Positions 9,263 through 18,249 of a DNA stretch of 64,000 nucleotides are shown piece by piece. The notes beneath the pieces were generated by a model. The model was not told where the DNA came from. It saw nothing but the letters and a program-made list of their open reading frames with translations, and ran no database searches. Each line of letters opens with the position of its first letter. Position 1 is the first letter of the stretch. This stretch comes from DATAXP01 sp963708675. Its GTDB lineage: Bacteria; Planctomycetota; Planctomycetia; Pirellulales; PNKZ01. The stretch lies in the NCBI GenBank assembly GCA_963708675.1, contig CAVPTO010000003.1:1984001-2048000 (forward strand). The letters are read 5' to 3'. Made by a program: the position numbers and the translations under genes.

Positions 9263-10198
9263 ATGCTCATGACTTTACGACGCGGTTTCGTGCTCATCAC
9301 ACTCGTGGCCATCGCGATTCTGGGCTTTGCCACTTTGCATTCATTCAGCGCGGCCGAGAAGCCAGCTTCGCCCGAGCGCACGCTCAACCTTGCCTTGCAA
9401 ACGCGAGAAGAAGACGGGGCTCCGAAGCTCGTGCGCGAGTCGTGGCCCGCGAATGCGACGGCCATCATCGTGTGTGACATGTGGGATCTGCATCACTGCC
9501 ACAATGCCGTGAAGCGCGAGGAAGAAATGGCGCCTCGCTTGAACGCGTTTGTCGAGAAGGCGCGAGAGCAAGGCGTGTTCATCATTCATGCGCCGAGCAA
9601 CTGCATGAAAACTTATGAGGGCCATCCAGCCCGCGAGCGCGCGAAGAACGCTCCGCGGGCTGCGTCGTTGCCTGACAAAATCGATCAATGGTGCAAACAA
9701 CTTCCAGTCGAGCAGAACGTCGTGTATCCCATCGACCAAACCGACGGCGGCGAAGACGACGATCCCACTGACCATGCCGCTTGGGCGAAGGAGCTTGCGG
9801 CAAAGGGTCTCAACCCGCGGTCACCATGGACGCGACAGATCGAGTCGTTGCCGATCGATGCAGAGAAGGACGCGATCAGCGACTCCGGTGTCGAAATCTG
9901 GAGTTTGCTGCAAGATCGTAACATCGAGAATGTCATTCTCACGGGCGTTCACTTGAACATGTGCGTTGCCGGACGCCCGTTCGGTCTTCGTCAAATGGCG
10001 AAGAACGGCAAGCAGGTCGTGCTCGTTCGAGACTTGACTGACTCGATGTATAACCCCGCGCGATGGCCGTACGTCGATCATTTCCGCGGCACGGCGTTGT
10101 TCATCGAACACGTTGAGAAATACATCTGTCCGACGATTACGTCCGACCAGGTGCTCGGAGGCGAACCGTTTGCGTTTCGCGGGGCGACCAAACCGTGA
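9263..10198 (+). CDS. Exported isochorismatase-family cysteine hydrolase
   Basis: Isochorismatase-fold hydrolase with an N-terminal export signal (LRRGFVLITLVAIAILGF). The frame is open from 9143, but the signal peptide starts at the ATG at 9263 (or 9269), so 9263 is used. Counting from 9263, the catalytic Asp is D72 in AIIVCDMWD and the nucleophile is C234 in NVILTGVHLNMCV, matching the Asp...Cys layout of the family. An insertion rich in acidic residues (DGGEDDDPTD, about 161-170) lies between them. The substrate is unknown. The stop overlaps the start of the PL6 gene, so the two are probably co-transcribed. Exported members are frequent in planctomycetes (recollection). Confidence 0.85.
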   Translation: MLMTLRRGFVLITLVAIAILGFATLHSFSAAEKPASPERTLNLALQTREEDGAPKLVRESWPANATAIIVCDMWDLHHCHNAVKREEEMAPRLNAFVEKAREQGVFIIHAPSNCMKTYEGHPARERAKNAPRAASLPDKIDQWCKQLPVEQNVVYPIDQTDGGEDDDPTDHAAWAKELAAKGLNPRSPWTRQIESLPIDAEKDAISDSGVEIWSLLQDRNIENVILTGVHLNMCVAGRPFGLRQMAKNGKQVVLVRDLTDSMYNPARWPYVDHFRGTALFIEHVEKYICPTITSDQVLGGEPFAFRGATKP

Positions 10199-11742
10199 TT
10201 GTCTCCGTCATGCGGCGGGGCTCAATCCTTCGGATGTCACACCTCGCGAGCGTTTCTATCTCGATATTCGTCGCCGCACTCGCGCTTGCTCCGCAGGCGG
10301 TGGCCGGACCGGTTGATTCACTGGACGCGTTGGATCAGGCGATACGCGGGCTCGCCCCTGGTGTTACGGTCGAGGTTGCGGACGGCGTTTACACGACGAC
10401 TCGTGCCATCCGCATCGAGGGGAAACGCGGCACCGAGAAGTTGCCGATCATCATCCGCGCTGAGCAACAAGGGAAGTTGGCGATCCGCGGTAAAGCAGGG
10501 TTCGAGTTGAAGGACTGCGAGCACCTCATGCTCGAAGGTTTTGTTTTCGAGAACGACGCCAATCAGCAGGCGATATTGATCGAAAACTGCCGTCACGTCC
10601 GGGTTACTCGGAATGCCTTTCAACTCAATGAAGTGATGAAGCCGCGATGGATGCAGCACTGGGTTTATGTGACGGGCAACCGCAGCGGAAACAACCGCAT
10701 CGACCACAATCTGTTTGGCCGAAAAGCCAACAGCGGCAGCCCCGTTTTCGTTCGAGGCGATGACGCCACACTTACGCCCTCGCAGCACGACCGCCTCGAC
10801 CACAATCACTTCCGCGACATGGTCTATGCCGACGACAGCAACGGCCATGAGACGATCCGTACCGGCAGCAACGACATGGGGGCGAGTGGCAAGAGCACAT
10901 TCACCGTCATCGAGTACAACTTGCTGGAGCGTTGCAGCGGTGAGCAGGAGATCGTCTCGCTCAAGTCGTCCGAGAATGTTGTCCGTTACAACACCTTGGT
11001 AAATTGCCGCGGCTCGATCTGCCTGCGTCTAGGCAACCGCAATGAAGTATCTGGCAACTTCATGCTCAATCTCAACGGAGTTCCAGGCTGTGGCGGTGTG
11101 AAAATCTACGGTTTCGACCACCGCGTGTTCAATAACTATTTCCTGGGCCTGACGGGAACAGGACACGAGGCGCCGCTGGCTCTGATACCCGGCACCTTCG
11201 ACACGCCCACCACGATGGAGATCGGCAAGAAATACAACGACCTGACGACCGTTCCCGCAACCCGAGCTTGGATCGCCTTCAACACCTGGATCGACTGTGC
11301 TCCGCTCGTGCTTGGCAATAAGAAGATCGATCGAGAACGCGAGCATCTGCCCAATTTTTGCACGTTCATCAACAACGTGGTCGTACACACCGACCGCCGC
11401 ACGTCGCCGCTGGTGTCTTTGGGACTCGTTCGCGATCTCGAAGCGCACGACAACCTGGGATACGCACAGGGATCTGTTCCCAAGCAGGAATGGATTCATT
11501 GGTTCCGCTGGGCGGCGCCACAACTGCATCGCGCGGAGAGTCATAGCGAACTGTGGCTTGTTGACGATGCGAGTCCAGCCATCGACGCAGCGTGCGAAAG
11601 CCCCGCAACGATGGAGATCGGTGTCGACGTTTTCGGTCGCGGGAGGAATGGTCGCCGCGACATGGGCGCTCAGGAGTTCAGCACGGAAGCATTCGTACGT
11701 CGGCCGCTGACTGCCGAGGCGGTGGGCCCCGCCGCTCCTTGA
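10195..11742 (+). CDS. Polysaccharide lyase family 6 (chondroitinase B / alginate lyase-like)
   Basis: Exported beta-helix lyase that cleaves uronic-acid polysaccharides by beta-elimination. The GTG start overlaps the previous stop by GTGA; ATGs at 10210 and 10234 are alternatives. A signal segment ends near AVAGPVDSLDAL. The parallel beta-helix region has N-rich turns (HNLFG, DHNHFRDM, VVRYNTLVN). The PL6 catalytic pair is visible: K257 in SLKSSEN and R278 in CLRLGNRN, 21 residues apart, the same spacing as K250/R271 of Pedobacter chondroitinase B. Whether the substrate is alginate or dermatan sulfate cannot be read. The upstream sulfatase would fit a sulfated substrate. The length of 515 residues fits a single-domain PL6. 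Confidence 0.88.
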   Translation: MIVSVMRRGSILRMSHLASVSISIFVAALALAPQAVAGPVDSLDALDQAIRGLAPGVTVEVADGVYTTTRAIRIEGKRGTEKLPIIIRAEQQGKLAIRGKAGFELKDCEHLMLEGFVFENDANQQAILIENCRHVRVTRNAFQLNEVMKPRWMQHWVYVTGNRSGNNRIDHNLFGRKANSGSPVFVRGDDATLTPSQHDRLDHNHFRDMVYADDSNGHETIRTGSNDMGASGKSTFTVIEYNLLERCSGEQEIVSLKSSENVVRYNTLVNCRGSICLRLGNRNEVSGNFMLNLNGVPGCGGVKIYGFDHRVFNNYFLGLTGTGHEAPLALIPGTFDTPTTMEIGKKYNDLTTVPATRAWIAFNTWIDCAPLVLGNKKIDREREHLPNFCTFINNVVVHTDRRTSPLVSLGLVRDLEAHDNLGYAQGSVPKQEWIHWFRWAAPQLHRAESHSELWLVDDASPAIDAACESPATMEIGVDVFGRGRNGRRDMGAQEFSTEAFVRRPLTAEAVGPAAP

Positions 11743-11862
11743 GTCTGATTGATTCGCTAAGCTGAGCCACGTCGCAGCAGCTACCAGAGACGAGATTGTG
11801 GCAAATCTCGCTCGCCACGCTCGCCGCTCGCACGTTACATTGCCCCGAACTTTGGAGGTTTC

Positions 11863-12246
11863 ATGGGCAATGTATTGCTCGTCGGCATTGGCGGTTTCAT
11901 CGGATCGGTGCTGCGTTACCTGGTCGGTGGCCTCGTGCAGCAGTGGAGCCATCGCGAGGAGTTTCCCGTCGGGACGCTCGCGGTGAATGTCATCGGGTGT
12001 TTTTTGATTGGGCTTCTTTCGCATTTGTCCGAGTCGCATGGCCCCATGACGCCACAAGCACGGGCGCTGCTCGTGATTGGAATTCTCGGCGGCTTCACCA
12101 CCTTTTCTTCGTTCGGCAATGAGACGGTCAATTTGTTTCGCGGCGAGCATGTTTCGTTGGCCGTGATGAACGTCTTCGCACAAGTCGGCCTCGGCCTGGT
12201 GGCAGTATGGTTCGGCCGATTCGTGAGCCTCAAGGTCTGGGGATAG
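11863..12246 (+). CDS. crcB: Fluoride efflux channel CrcB/FluC
   Basis: Dual-topology membrane channel that exports fluoride. At 127 residues it is typical length, with four membrane helices. Family motifs are present: GGFIGSVLRY at the N-terminus, NVIGCFLIGLL with the conserved Asn, and GGFTTFSSF with the Phe-box residues lining the fluoride path. The start ATG follows TTTGGAGGTTTC, a good ribosome-binding site. No fluoride-riboswitch signature was found in the 120 bp upstream. Confidence 0.95.
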   Translation: MGNVLLVGIGGFIGSVLRYLVGGLVQQWSHREEFPVGTLAVNVIGCFLIGLLSHLSESHGPMTPQARALLVIGILGGFTTFSSFGNETVNLFRGEHVSLAVMNVFAQVGLGLVAVWFGRFVSLKVWG

Positions 12247-12249
12247 AGC

Positions 12250-12255
12250 TATAAT
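12250..12255 (+). promoter_or_regulatory. Possible -10 box (TATAAT)
   Basis: A perfect TATAAT lies 32 bp upstream of the ATG at 12288, just after the crcB stop. No convincing -35 lies 16-18 bp upstream, so this is only a candidate promoter for the frameshifted gene and the TPP enzyme genes behind it. Confidence 0.35.
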
Positions 12256-12287
12256 CCAAGAGATCTCAACCCTTGGGTCTTCGACGC

Positions 12288-13324
12288 ATGGTGCGCTGGC
12301 AGATGATTCGTGGATTCGTGGGCGTCGTCACGCTTCTGGCGGCGACGATTACGTCGGCGGCGGCACGCATCGACATGGTGCTTGGCACCGACCCACAATT
12401 CCCTGCAACCTCGCAGCGCGACTGGTACGACCTGTTCACTTCGCTGAAAGTCGACAACGTCCAGATTCGTTCCGCCATCGCTAGCGAAAAACTTGAAATC
12501 GCCAGCCAAGGCACCGAGGCATCACCTCGCTATCGAGTCGTCGGTCGCTTGACACCTTCCAACGACCTGGTGCTGCCTGGCGGGCGGTTCGGCCTTCGCG
12601 ATCGTGCGGGCTTGCAGCGATGGCTCGACACGCTTCGCAACGAAGGCCCCGACCGCGCGAAGGCGCACCGCGATTGCCGTTCGGCATGTCCATTCAACAG
12701 TTGGCTCAGGTGAAGGCTGATCTTGGTCGCACGGTCGACATCAATACCGCGAGCGAATCGCCGAAGGCGGTGCTCGAAAAGTTGGCGACGCGGCTGGCGT
12801 ATCCGCTGTTGGCTGACGATGCCGTTCGCGCGACGCTCGCGGCGGCGGAACCGATCGTCGACGAATACAAAGGGATCGCCATCGGAACCGGCGTCGCGAG
12901 CATGTTGAAGTCCGTGGGACTGGTATTCGTCCCGCGTTTGAATGCCGCACGACGTCCCGAGTATTTCATCGCTCCAGCACGTGCCGCGAGTGAAGCATGG
13001 CCTATCGGCTGGCCTCTCGATAAAACCGAACGCGACGCGTTGCCCGCCATGGTCGAGATGATCAACGTCGAGATCGACCACATCGCCGCGGCCGAGGTGG
13101 TTCGTGTCGTGACCGAACGGTTGGAGACTCCCGTCATCTACGATCGCGTCGCGATGGCGCGCCACGGCATCGATCCGGCGTCCGTCACGGTTTCGATTAA
13201 AGGCGGGCAGTCGATGTATGCCATCGTGCTGCGAAAGTCGCTCTTCAACGCTGGCCTGAAGTACGAGCTTCGTCTCGACGACGCAAAGCGGCCTATCCTC
13301 TGGATCACGACGCTCAAACCATGA
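12288..13324 (+). pseudogene. Exported protein of unknown function, frameshifted near 12655
   Basis: The reading frame is split in two. The first part (MVRWQMIRGF..., signal peptide, then GTDPQFPATSQRDWYDLF) runs to about 12655. The protein then continues one frame back with GMSIQQLAQVKADLGRTV and ends LWITTLKP. The parts join naturally at RNEGPDRA/REGAPRLPFGM inside a GCGCG run, as one missing base would produce. The joined product would be about 345 residues. Its last third (VTVSIKGGQSMYAIVLRKSL) resembles secretin-like or STN-like repeats of planctomycete exported proteins, a weak impression only. The final TGA overlaps the next ATG by ATGA, so it probably forms an operon with the TPP enzyme genes. 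Function not recognised. Confidence 0.7.
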
Positions 13325-13806
13325 CCGACCTAGGTGCGACGGCTGCCGACACGCTGGTGTCGCTCGGCGTGACGCACGTCGTGTGGCTGCCCGACTCGAA
13401 CCTGGGCACGTGGGAAAAGGCACTCGAGGCGCGACGCGAACTGCGGCTGGTGCGCGTGTGCCGCGAAGGTGAAGCGTGGGCGATCGCCGCCGGCTTGTAT
13501 CTTGGCAACGCTCGACCGATCGTCGTCATGCAGAGCACCGGCTTCTTCGAGTCCGGCGACGCGATGCGCAACGTGCTTTTCGACATGCAGCTGCCGCTGT
13601 ATGCGATCATTGGCTATCGCAGCTACTTGCTTGAACACTCGACCGACACTGCCAAGAAGTTTCTCGAGCCAGTCCTCGACGCATGGCAACTCGATCACGT
13701 GTTGTTGAACGGCGTGTCCGCGTTCGATCAGTTGTCCGAACACTTCGCACGTTGCCGTGACGCGAAGCGACCGGGCATCGCGCTGTGGGCAGAAGGAAAG
13801 GGCTGA
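13321..13806 (+). CDS. Sulfopyruvate/phosphonopyruvate decarboxylase-like alpha subunit (TPP enzyme PYR domain)
   Basis: N-terminal (pyrimidine-binding) half of a ThDP-dependent decarboxylase, encoded as a separate subunit as in ComD of coenzyme M synthesis. The 161-residue protein shows the PYR-domain opening (LVSLGVTHVVWLPDSNLG), the catalytic Glu region CREGEAWAIAAGLYLG, where the Glu activates ThDP, and the PIVVMQSTGFFESGDAMRN loop. The partner CORE subunit begins 3 bp after the stop. The substrate is probably a 3-substituted pyruvate such as sulfopyruvate or phosphonopyruvate. No phosphonate or sulfolactate genes are adjacent to decide. Confidence 0.82.
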   Translation: MTDLGATAADTLVSLGVTHVVWLPDSNLGTWEKALEARRELRLVRVCREGEAWAIAAGLYLGNARPIVVMQSTGFFESGDAMRNVLFDMQLPLYAIIGYRSYLLEHSTDTAKKFLEPVLDAWQLDHVLLNGVSAFDQLSEHFARCRDAKRPGIALWAEGKG

Positions 13807-13808
13807 GC

Positions 13809-14393
13809 ATGGGCGCAATGCCGTTAATCCCTGCGCTGCAGGTGCTCGCCGATGTGCGGCGAGATCAGATCGTGGTGACGACGATGGGTTCCGCTCGCGA
13901 GTGGCCCAAACTGTCGCAACACGCGCTCGACTTCCAGTACCTTCCGTCGGCAATGGGGCATGCTCCGGCGCTCGGTCTAGGGTTGGCAATGGCGCAGCCC
14001 GAGCGCGAGGTGATCGTCATCAATGGGGATGGCGGAATGCTGATGAGCCTCGGTGTGTTGGTGACGATCGCCGCCGCAGAAGCGACGAATTTCACGCTCA
14101 TCCTGCTCGACAATCGCCTGTACGAAGTTACCGGTGGCCAGGCGACCGCCTCCGCCGCGACGGGTGTCGACTTCGCGACGATGGCGAAAGCCGCGGGTTT
14201 CGCGAGTTCATGGAATCTCGATTCGCTTGAAGTCTGGCGACGCGAGGCGGCGACATGCCTCACCGCGACGGGGCCGCGATTCATTTGCCTCAAGGTCGAA
14301 CCCGTGGGCGACGCGTATGCGTTACCCGCGGCGACGTCGATCGTGGAGCGAGCCAGCGCGTTGCGAACGACGCTTACCAAAATCGGCGACTGA
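13809..14393 (+). CDS. Sulfopyruvate/phosphonopyruvate decarboxylase-like beta subunit (TPP-binding domain)
   Basis: Second half of the split ThDP decarboxylase (ComE-like). The ATG at 13809 is preferred; the frame is open from 13785, but that would overlap the alpha subunit. The diphosphate-binding motif GDGGMLMSLGVL runs on to LILLDN, matching the GDG-x(25-30)-N pattern that binds Mg-ThDP. AMGHAPALGLGLAMAQP is the usual lead-in. The 194-residue length fits ComE-type subunits. It would pair with the alpha subunit to convert sulfopyruvate (or phosphonopyruvate) to the aldehyde. The specific substrate is inferred from family resemblance only. Confidence 0.83.
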   Translation: MGAMPLIPALQVLADVRRDQIVVTTMGSAREWPKLSQHALDFQYLPSAMGHAPALGLGLAMAQPEREVIVINGDGGMLMSLGVLVTIAAAEATNFTLILLDNRLYEVTGGQATASAATGVDFATMAKAAGFASSWNLDSLEVWRREAATCLTATGPRFICLKVEPVGDAYALPAATSIVERASALRTTLTKIGD

Positions 14394-14585
14394 GCGATAT
14401 CCGAGCGGCGCCCAACGGCGAGATAGGCTGTTGTAGTTGCCAAGCTCCGATCCGATAATCGTACTATTGCGGTGCTAGATTTAAGAGTTGATACATCCCG
14501 TTACGATCCGCTTGTTGGCGATAACTACCCGGGCAACAGGTTCATGACTTTCGTGTTTTCTTGAAGCGATGGAGGCGTATTCAAC

Positions 14586-15452
14586 TTGGGATCGTCGTTG
14601 CTGGTCCGATTGTTTGGTTTCGGTGCCACCTTGATTCATGGCGACACGCTCGTTTTGGATCGCTGGAAATGGCTTAAAAAGCGGTTGCCGTTGACTGCCA
14701 ACGGCGAAACGCTGCTCGATGTGGGGTGCGGCACGGGTGCATTCACGATCGGCGCTGCGCGTCGCGGCTACCGTGCGACCGGCATCAGTTGGGACGAACG
14801 AAACCAGCGTGTTGCCGATTCCCGGGCGCAACTCTGCGGCACATGGGGAGCAACCTTCGTGATCGGCGACGCCCGCCGATTGGAAGCCATCTCCGATCTC
14901 GACGCCACGTACGATGTGGTGATTTGTTTGGAGTGTGTTGAGCATATCTTGGATGATCGCAAATTGTTTTGCGATATGGCCGACAAACTCAAACCTGGCG
15001 GCCGGCTGCTGTTGACCACTCCCAATTACTACTATGTTCCCATCACGAAAGGCGACCGAGGGCCATTTCTAAAAGAGGAAACCGGCTGGCACGTGCGTAG
15101 AGGTTATACGCCCCAGATGCTCACCGAATTGTGCTTGCAGTCCGGGTTGATCTGCGGCGAGATTACCTACTGCAGTGGCATCGTGAGTCAAAAGGTCACC
15201 TGGCTGTGGCGAGAGTCGGAACGGCTGCCAGGAGGCGAGGGGGTTCGATGGCTATCGACGCTCCTTCTGCGATTGCTTCCCTCCGTACTCGCTGATTCCC
15301 TGATAACGCGAGTGCTGGGCTGGCCCTTTTTCTCGATCTGCTTGGAGGCATCCAAGCCTCGCTTCTCTTCAGAGCCGCTGAACCATTCACGCGACGTGGT
15401 CGGCCTAACCTTAGCATCGCCTTGGCTTGCCAAGGCAACGCACCAAGGTTGA
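14586..15452 (+). CDS. Class I SAM-dependent methyltransferase
   Basis: Rossmann-fold methyltransferase of 288 residues. Motif I (SAM binding) reads LLDVGCGTGAFTIGAA, followed by ATGISWDERN (acidic ribose loop) and DVVICLECVEHILDD, then LKPGGRLLLTTPNYYYVP. The substrate is unknown; a C-terminal hydrophobic stretch (LLLRLLPSVLADSLITRV) may touch membrane or lipid. No in-frame ATG is usable. The TTG at 14586, with GGAGG ten bases upstream, is taken as the start. It is convergent with the isomerase at 15490 and has no functional partner nearby. Confidence 0.85.
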   Translation: MGSSLLVRLFGFGATLIHGDTLVLDRWKWLKKRLPLTANGETLLDVGCGTGAFTIGAARRGYRATGISWDERNQRVADSRAQLCGTWGATFVIGDARRLEAISDLDATYDVVICLECVEHILDDRKLFCDMADKLKPGGRLLLTTPNYYYVPITKGDRGPFLKEETGWHVRRGYTPQMLTELCLQSGLICGEITYCSGIVSQKVTWLWRESERLPGGEGVRWLSTLLLRLLPSVLADSLITRVLGWPFFSICLEASKPRFSSEPLNHSRDVVGLTLASPWLAKATHQG

Positions 15453-15489
15453 GTTCTGAGACGATCGCGCACAACTCGGCGTGCCACTC

Positions 15490-16248
15490 TTACGCCGTCA
15501 TCCGTTCCCACAGCATGCGGTAGTACTGCATCACGCGGATGGGGTCGGCCGTCGGCTTGCCTTCTTCGACGAGCGTCCAACCGTTGAACTTCGCGCCCTT
15601 GAGCAGTTCGAACAGTCGCGGCCACGGATACTTCGTGAACAGGTCGTGAATGTGAATCGTCCCGAGACGATTCTGCAGCATGGCGAAATTCGCGTCGAAG
15701 CCCGCGCCGTTCGCATCGCTGTCGTTGCAGTTCCAACAAACGGTCGCGTTCGGGTGTGTTGCGACGTCCATGATCTGCTTGATGTAAGGCACTTCGCTGG
15801 TGCCTTTGCCGTGTACCTCTAATCGAATTTGCACGCCGTAGCCTTGGCCGAACTCAGCCACTTCGTTTAGCGAGCGTCCGATTTGTTCGAGCGTCTTATC
15901 GACCGGCACCTCTTTCGGCAACGCGTTCGGGCGCACCTTGACGCCACCGCCGCCACAATCGTGGCAGAGCATGATGAAAGCCTTCGTCTCCTCGATTTGC
16001 TTTTTGAGCGTCGCGGCGTCGGGCGAGTGATATTCACACGCACTGCCTAGGCCTGCGAGCTCCACGCCACTGTCAGCAAAGCGCTTCGAAACGTCCTTGC
16101 GCTCTTGTGAACTCAGCGTCGGCTCGACGCCATGCTTGTGTCCACTGCGGAGCTCGACGCCTTTGAAACCTGTGAGCTGGCAGTTCTTGATGACCGTGGG
16201 CAGATCCCAATCGGCGCCCCACATGTATGTGACCAGACCCAATTGCAT
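15490..16248 (-). CDS. Sugar phosphate isomerase/epimerase-like TIM-barrel protein
   Basis: Xylose-isomerase-like AP-endonuclease-2 superfamily member, 252 residues. It shows the N-terminal barrel strand MQLGLVTYMWGADWDLP and GFKGVELRSGHKHGVEP with its Glu. Later Glu/His/Asp metal ligands are visible in IRLEVHGKG, VCWNCNDSDANG, IHIHDLF and WTLVEEGKP. No signal peptide is present, so the protein is cytosolic. It is downstream of dxs on the same strand with a gap of 78 bp. The sugar substrate cannot be read from the sequence; the family is abundant in planctomycetes. Confidence 0.85.
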   Translation of the reverse strand: MQLGLVTYMWGADWDLPTVIKNCQLTGFKGVELRSGHKHGVEPTLSSQERKDVSKRFADSGVELAGLGSACEYHSPDAATLKKQIEETKAFIMLCHDCGGGGVKVRPNALPKEVPVDKTLEQIGRSLNEVAEFGQGYGVQIRLEVHGKGTSEVPYIKQIMDVATHPNATVCWNCNDSDANGAGFDANFAMLQNRLGTIHIHDLFTKYPWPRLFELLKGAKFNGWTLVEEGKPTADPIRVMQYYRMLWERMTA

Positions 16249-16326
16249 GGCGAGCTTCTCCCGTGGCGAATTGCGACAACGCGGTCACAGTATGACCTGC
16301 GGATCGGCGGGAATCTATTGGCAAGC

Positions 16327-18249
16327 TCAGGCCCGGCGGGCAGCGAGAGATTGCTGACCTTGCCGATGAGCCGAGGCCATTTCCTTGGCCGCACGCACGA
16401 TGCTCGCCATGTCGAGGCCGAGTTCAGCGAGGAGTTCACCACGTTCGCCGTGTTCGACAAAGCGATCCGGTACGCCGAGACGCCGGACGTGCTTTGCCGA
16501 GATGCCGGCGTCGGCGGCCGCTTCGAGCACCGCACTGCCGAAGCCACCCTGCAGCGCGGCCTCTTCGACCGTGAGCACGAACGGCGTCTCACGCAATGCA
16601 CGAAGGATCGTGTCGCGATCGAGCGGCTTGATAAACCGAGCGTTCACCACGCCAACGTCGAGACCATCCTGCCGCAGTTGCGCGGCGGCCTTGAGGCAAG
16701 TGCTCAGCAACGTGCCGCATGCGAGGATCGTTCCGTCGCGACCGGTCTCGATCGTTTCGGCGACACCAAGCTCGATCGGCTGCGCATCGCGCTCGAGACG
16801 CTCGGCCGCCGCCTTCGGATAGCGAAGCGATGTCGGGGCGTCGTGCTCGAGCGCGAACTCGAGCATGGCTTCGAGGTCGGACTCGTCGCCGGGCGCCATG
16901 ACGACCATGTTCGGGAACAAGCGCATATAGCCAAGGTCGAACATGCCGTGATGCGTCGGCCCGTCGGGGCCGGTGAGGCCGGCACGATCGAGCGTGAAGA
17001 CGACCGGCAGATTCTGCAGCGCGACCTCTTGGAAGATCTGATCGAAGCTGCGTTGCAGGAACGTGCTGTAAATGTCGACGATCGGACGCAAGCCGGTCTT
17101 GGCTTGTCCCGCGGCGAAGGCGACGGCGTGCGACTCGCAAATGCCGGTGTCGAAGAAGCGAGTCGGAAAGTCGTCGCGAACCTTTTCAAGGTTGTTGCCT
17201 TGGCACATGGCGGCCGTCATCACCGTGACCTTCGGGTTGACGGTCATGTGATGATGGATCGCGTCGCTGGCGACGTTCGTGTAGCTGCGCGTCGAGCCTT
17301 TGCTCTTAATCGACACGATGCCTTCGTCGTCGCACTCGAACGGGGCGGGCGTGTGAAAGAAGACCGGATCGTTCGCCGCGGGTTGGAAGCCATGACCCTT
17401 TTCGGTGACGATGTGCAACAAAACCGGCGCGTCGACATCCTTGACCAAGTTCAGATACTTCTTGAGTTGCGCGATGTTGTGGCCGTCGATGGGGCCCATG
17501 TATCGGAAGCCGAGCTCTTCGAAGAGCATGCCGCCGTGCAAGCCCGCCTTGACTGATTCCTTCACCTGCCAGAGCATCTTTTCCATCGGATCGCCGATGA
17601 GAGGCACCTTGCCCAGCGCCTTGACGACCTCTTGTTTTAGCCCGGTGTAGAACGGATTCATCCGCAGGCGGTCGAGATACTCGGCGACTCCGCCGACGCG
17701 CGGGCAGATCGACATCTTGTTGTCGTTGAGGATCACGAGCAGCTTCTTCTTCAAGCCGCCGGCGTTGTTCATCGCCTCGAAGACGATGCCCGACGGGAAC
17801 GCGCCGTCGCCGATGACCGCCACCGCGTGACGATCTTCCTCGCCGGGCTGCAAATCGTCGCCGCTCTTCAGACCGAGCGCAGTCGACACACTGCAGCCGG
17901 CATGCCCCGTCATGAACAGGTCGTATTCGCTCTCGTTCGGGTTCGGAAAGCCCGACAGCCCGCCCTTGGTGCGAATCGTGCCGAACTCGTCGTATCGGCC
18001 CGTGAGCAACTTGTGCGGATACGCCTGGTGCCCGGTGTCCCAAATCAGCCGGTCGCGGCTGAAGTCGAACGTCACGTGCAACGCGATCGCCAGCTCGACG
18101 ACGCCTAGATTCGACGCGAAGTGCGCCGTCCGGCTGCTCACCAGGTTGCACAGCGCGGTGCGCACCTCGCTGGCCAACTGTTCGAGCTGCACGAGCGACA
18201 TGCCTTGCAAGTCGCGCGGTGATTCGATTTTCGACAACAACTGATCCAT
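16327..18249 (-). CDS. dxs: 1-deoxy-D-xylulose-5-phosphate synthase
   Basis: Condenses pyruvate and glyceraldehyde 3-phosphate in the first step of the non-mevalonate isoprenoid pathway. About 640 residues, full length. Visible: DTGHQAYPHKLLTGR (ThDP-binding His), GDGAFPSGIVFEAMNNAG to NDNKMSI (diphosphate motif), DTGICESHAVAFAAGQA (catalytic Glu), and DRAGLTGPDGPTHHGMFD. The ATG at 18249 shares one base with the stop of the polyprenyl synthase (TGATG), so the two are coupled. The substrate of the next pathway enzymes is made here and used by the upstream prenyl synthase, a common bacterial gene order. Confidence 0.97.
   Translation of the reverse strand: MDQLLSKIESPRDLQGMSLVQLEQLASEVRTALCNLVSSRTAHFASNLGVVELAIALHVTFDFSRDRLIWDTGHQAYPHKLLTGRYDEFGTIRTKGGLSGFPNPNESEYDLFMTGHAGCSVSTALGLKSGDDLQPGEEDRHAVAVIGDGAFPSGIVFEAMNNAGGLKKKLLVILNDNKMSICPRVGGVAEYLDRLRMNPFYTGLKQEVVKALGKVPLIGDPMEKMLWQVKESVKAGLHGGMLFEELGFRYMGPIDGHNIAQLKKYLNLVKDVDAPVLLHIVTEKGHGFQPAANDPVFFHTPAPFECDDEGIVSIKSKGSTRSYTNVASDAIHHHMTVNPKVTVMTAAMCQGNNLEKVRDDFPTRFFDTGICESHAVAFAAGQAKTGLRPIVDIYSTFLQRSFDQIFQEVALQNLPVVFTLDRAGLTGPDGPTHHGMFDLGYMRLFPNMVVMAPGDESDLEAMLEFALEHDAPTSLRYPKAAAERLERDAQPIELGVAETIETGRDGTILACGTLLSTCLKAAAQLRQDGLDVGVVNARFIKPLDRDTILRALRETPFVLTVEEAALQGGFGSAVLEAAADAGISAKHVRRLGVPDRFVEHGERGELLAELGLDMASIVRAAKEMASAHRQGQQSLAARRA

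Noticed and set aside
11743..11862. Fluoride riboswitch upstream of crcB
   Set aside because: No conserved fluoride-riboswitch core (GGNGATGG with CCGAA-like partner) was seen in the 120-bp leader.
16132..17556. 474-codon open frame antisense to dxs
   Set aside because: It mirrors the strong codon bias of dxs on the other strand; no protein family or signal is seen.
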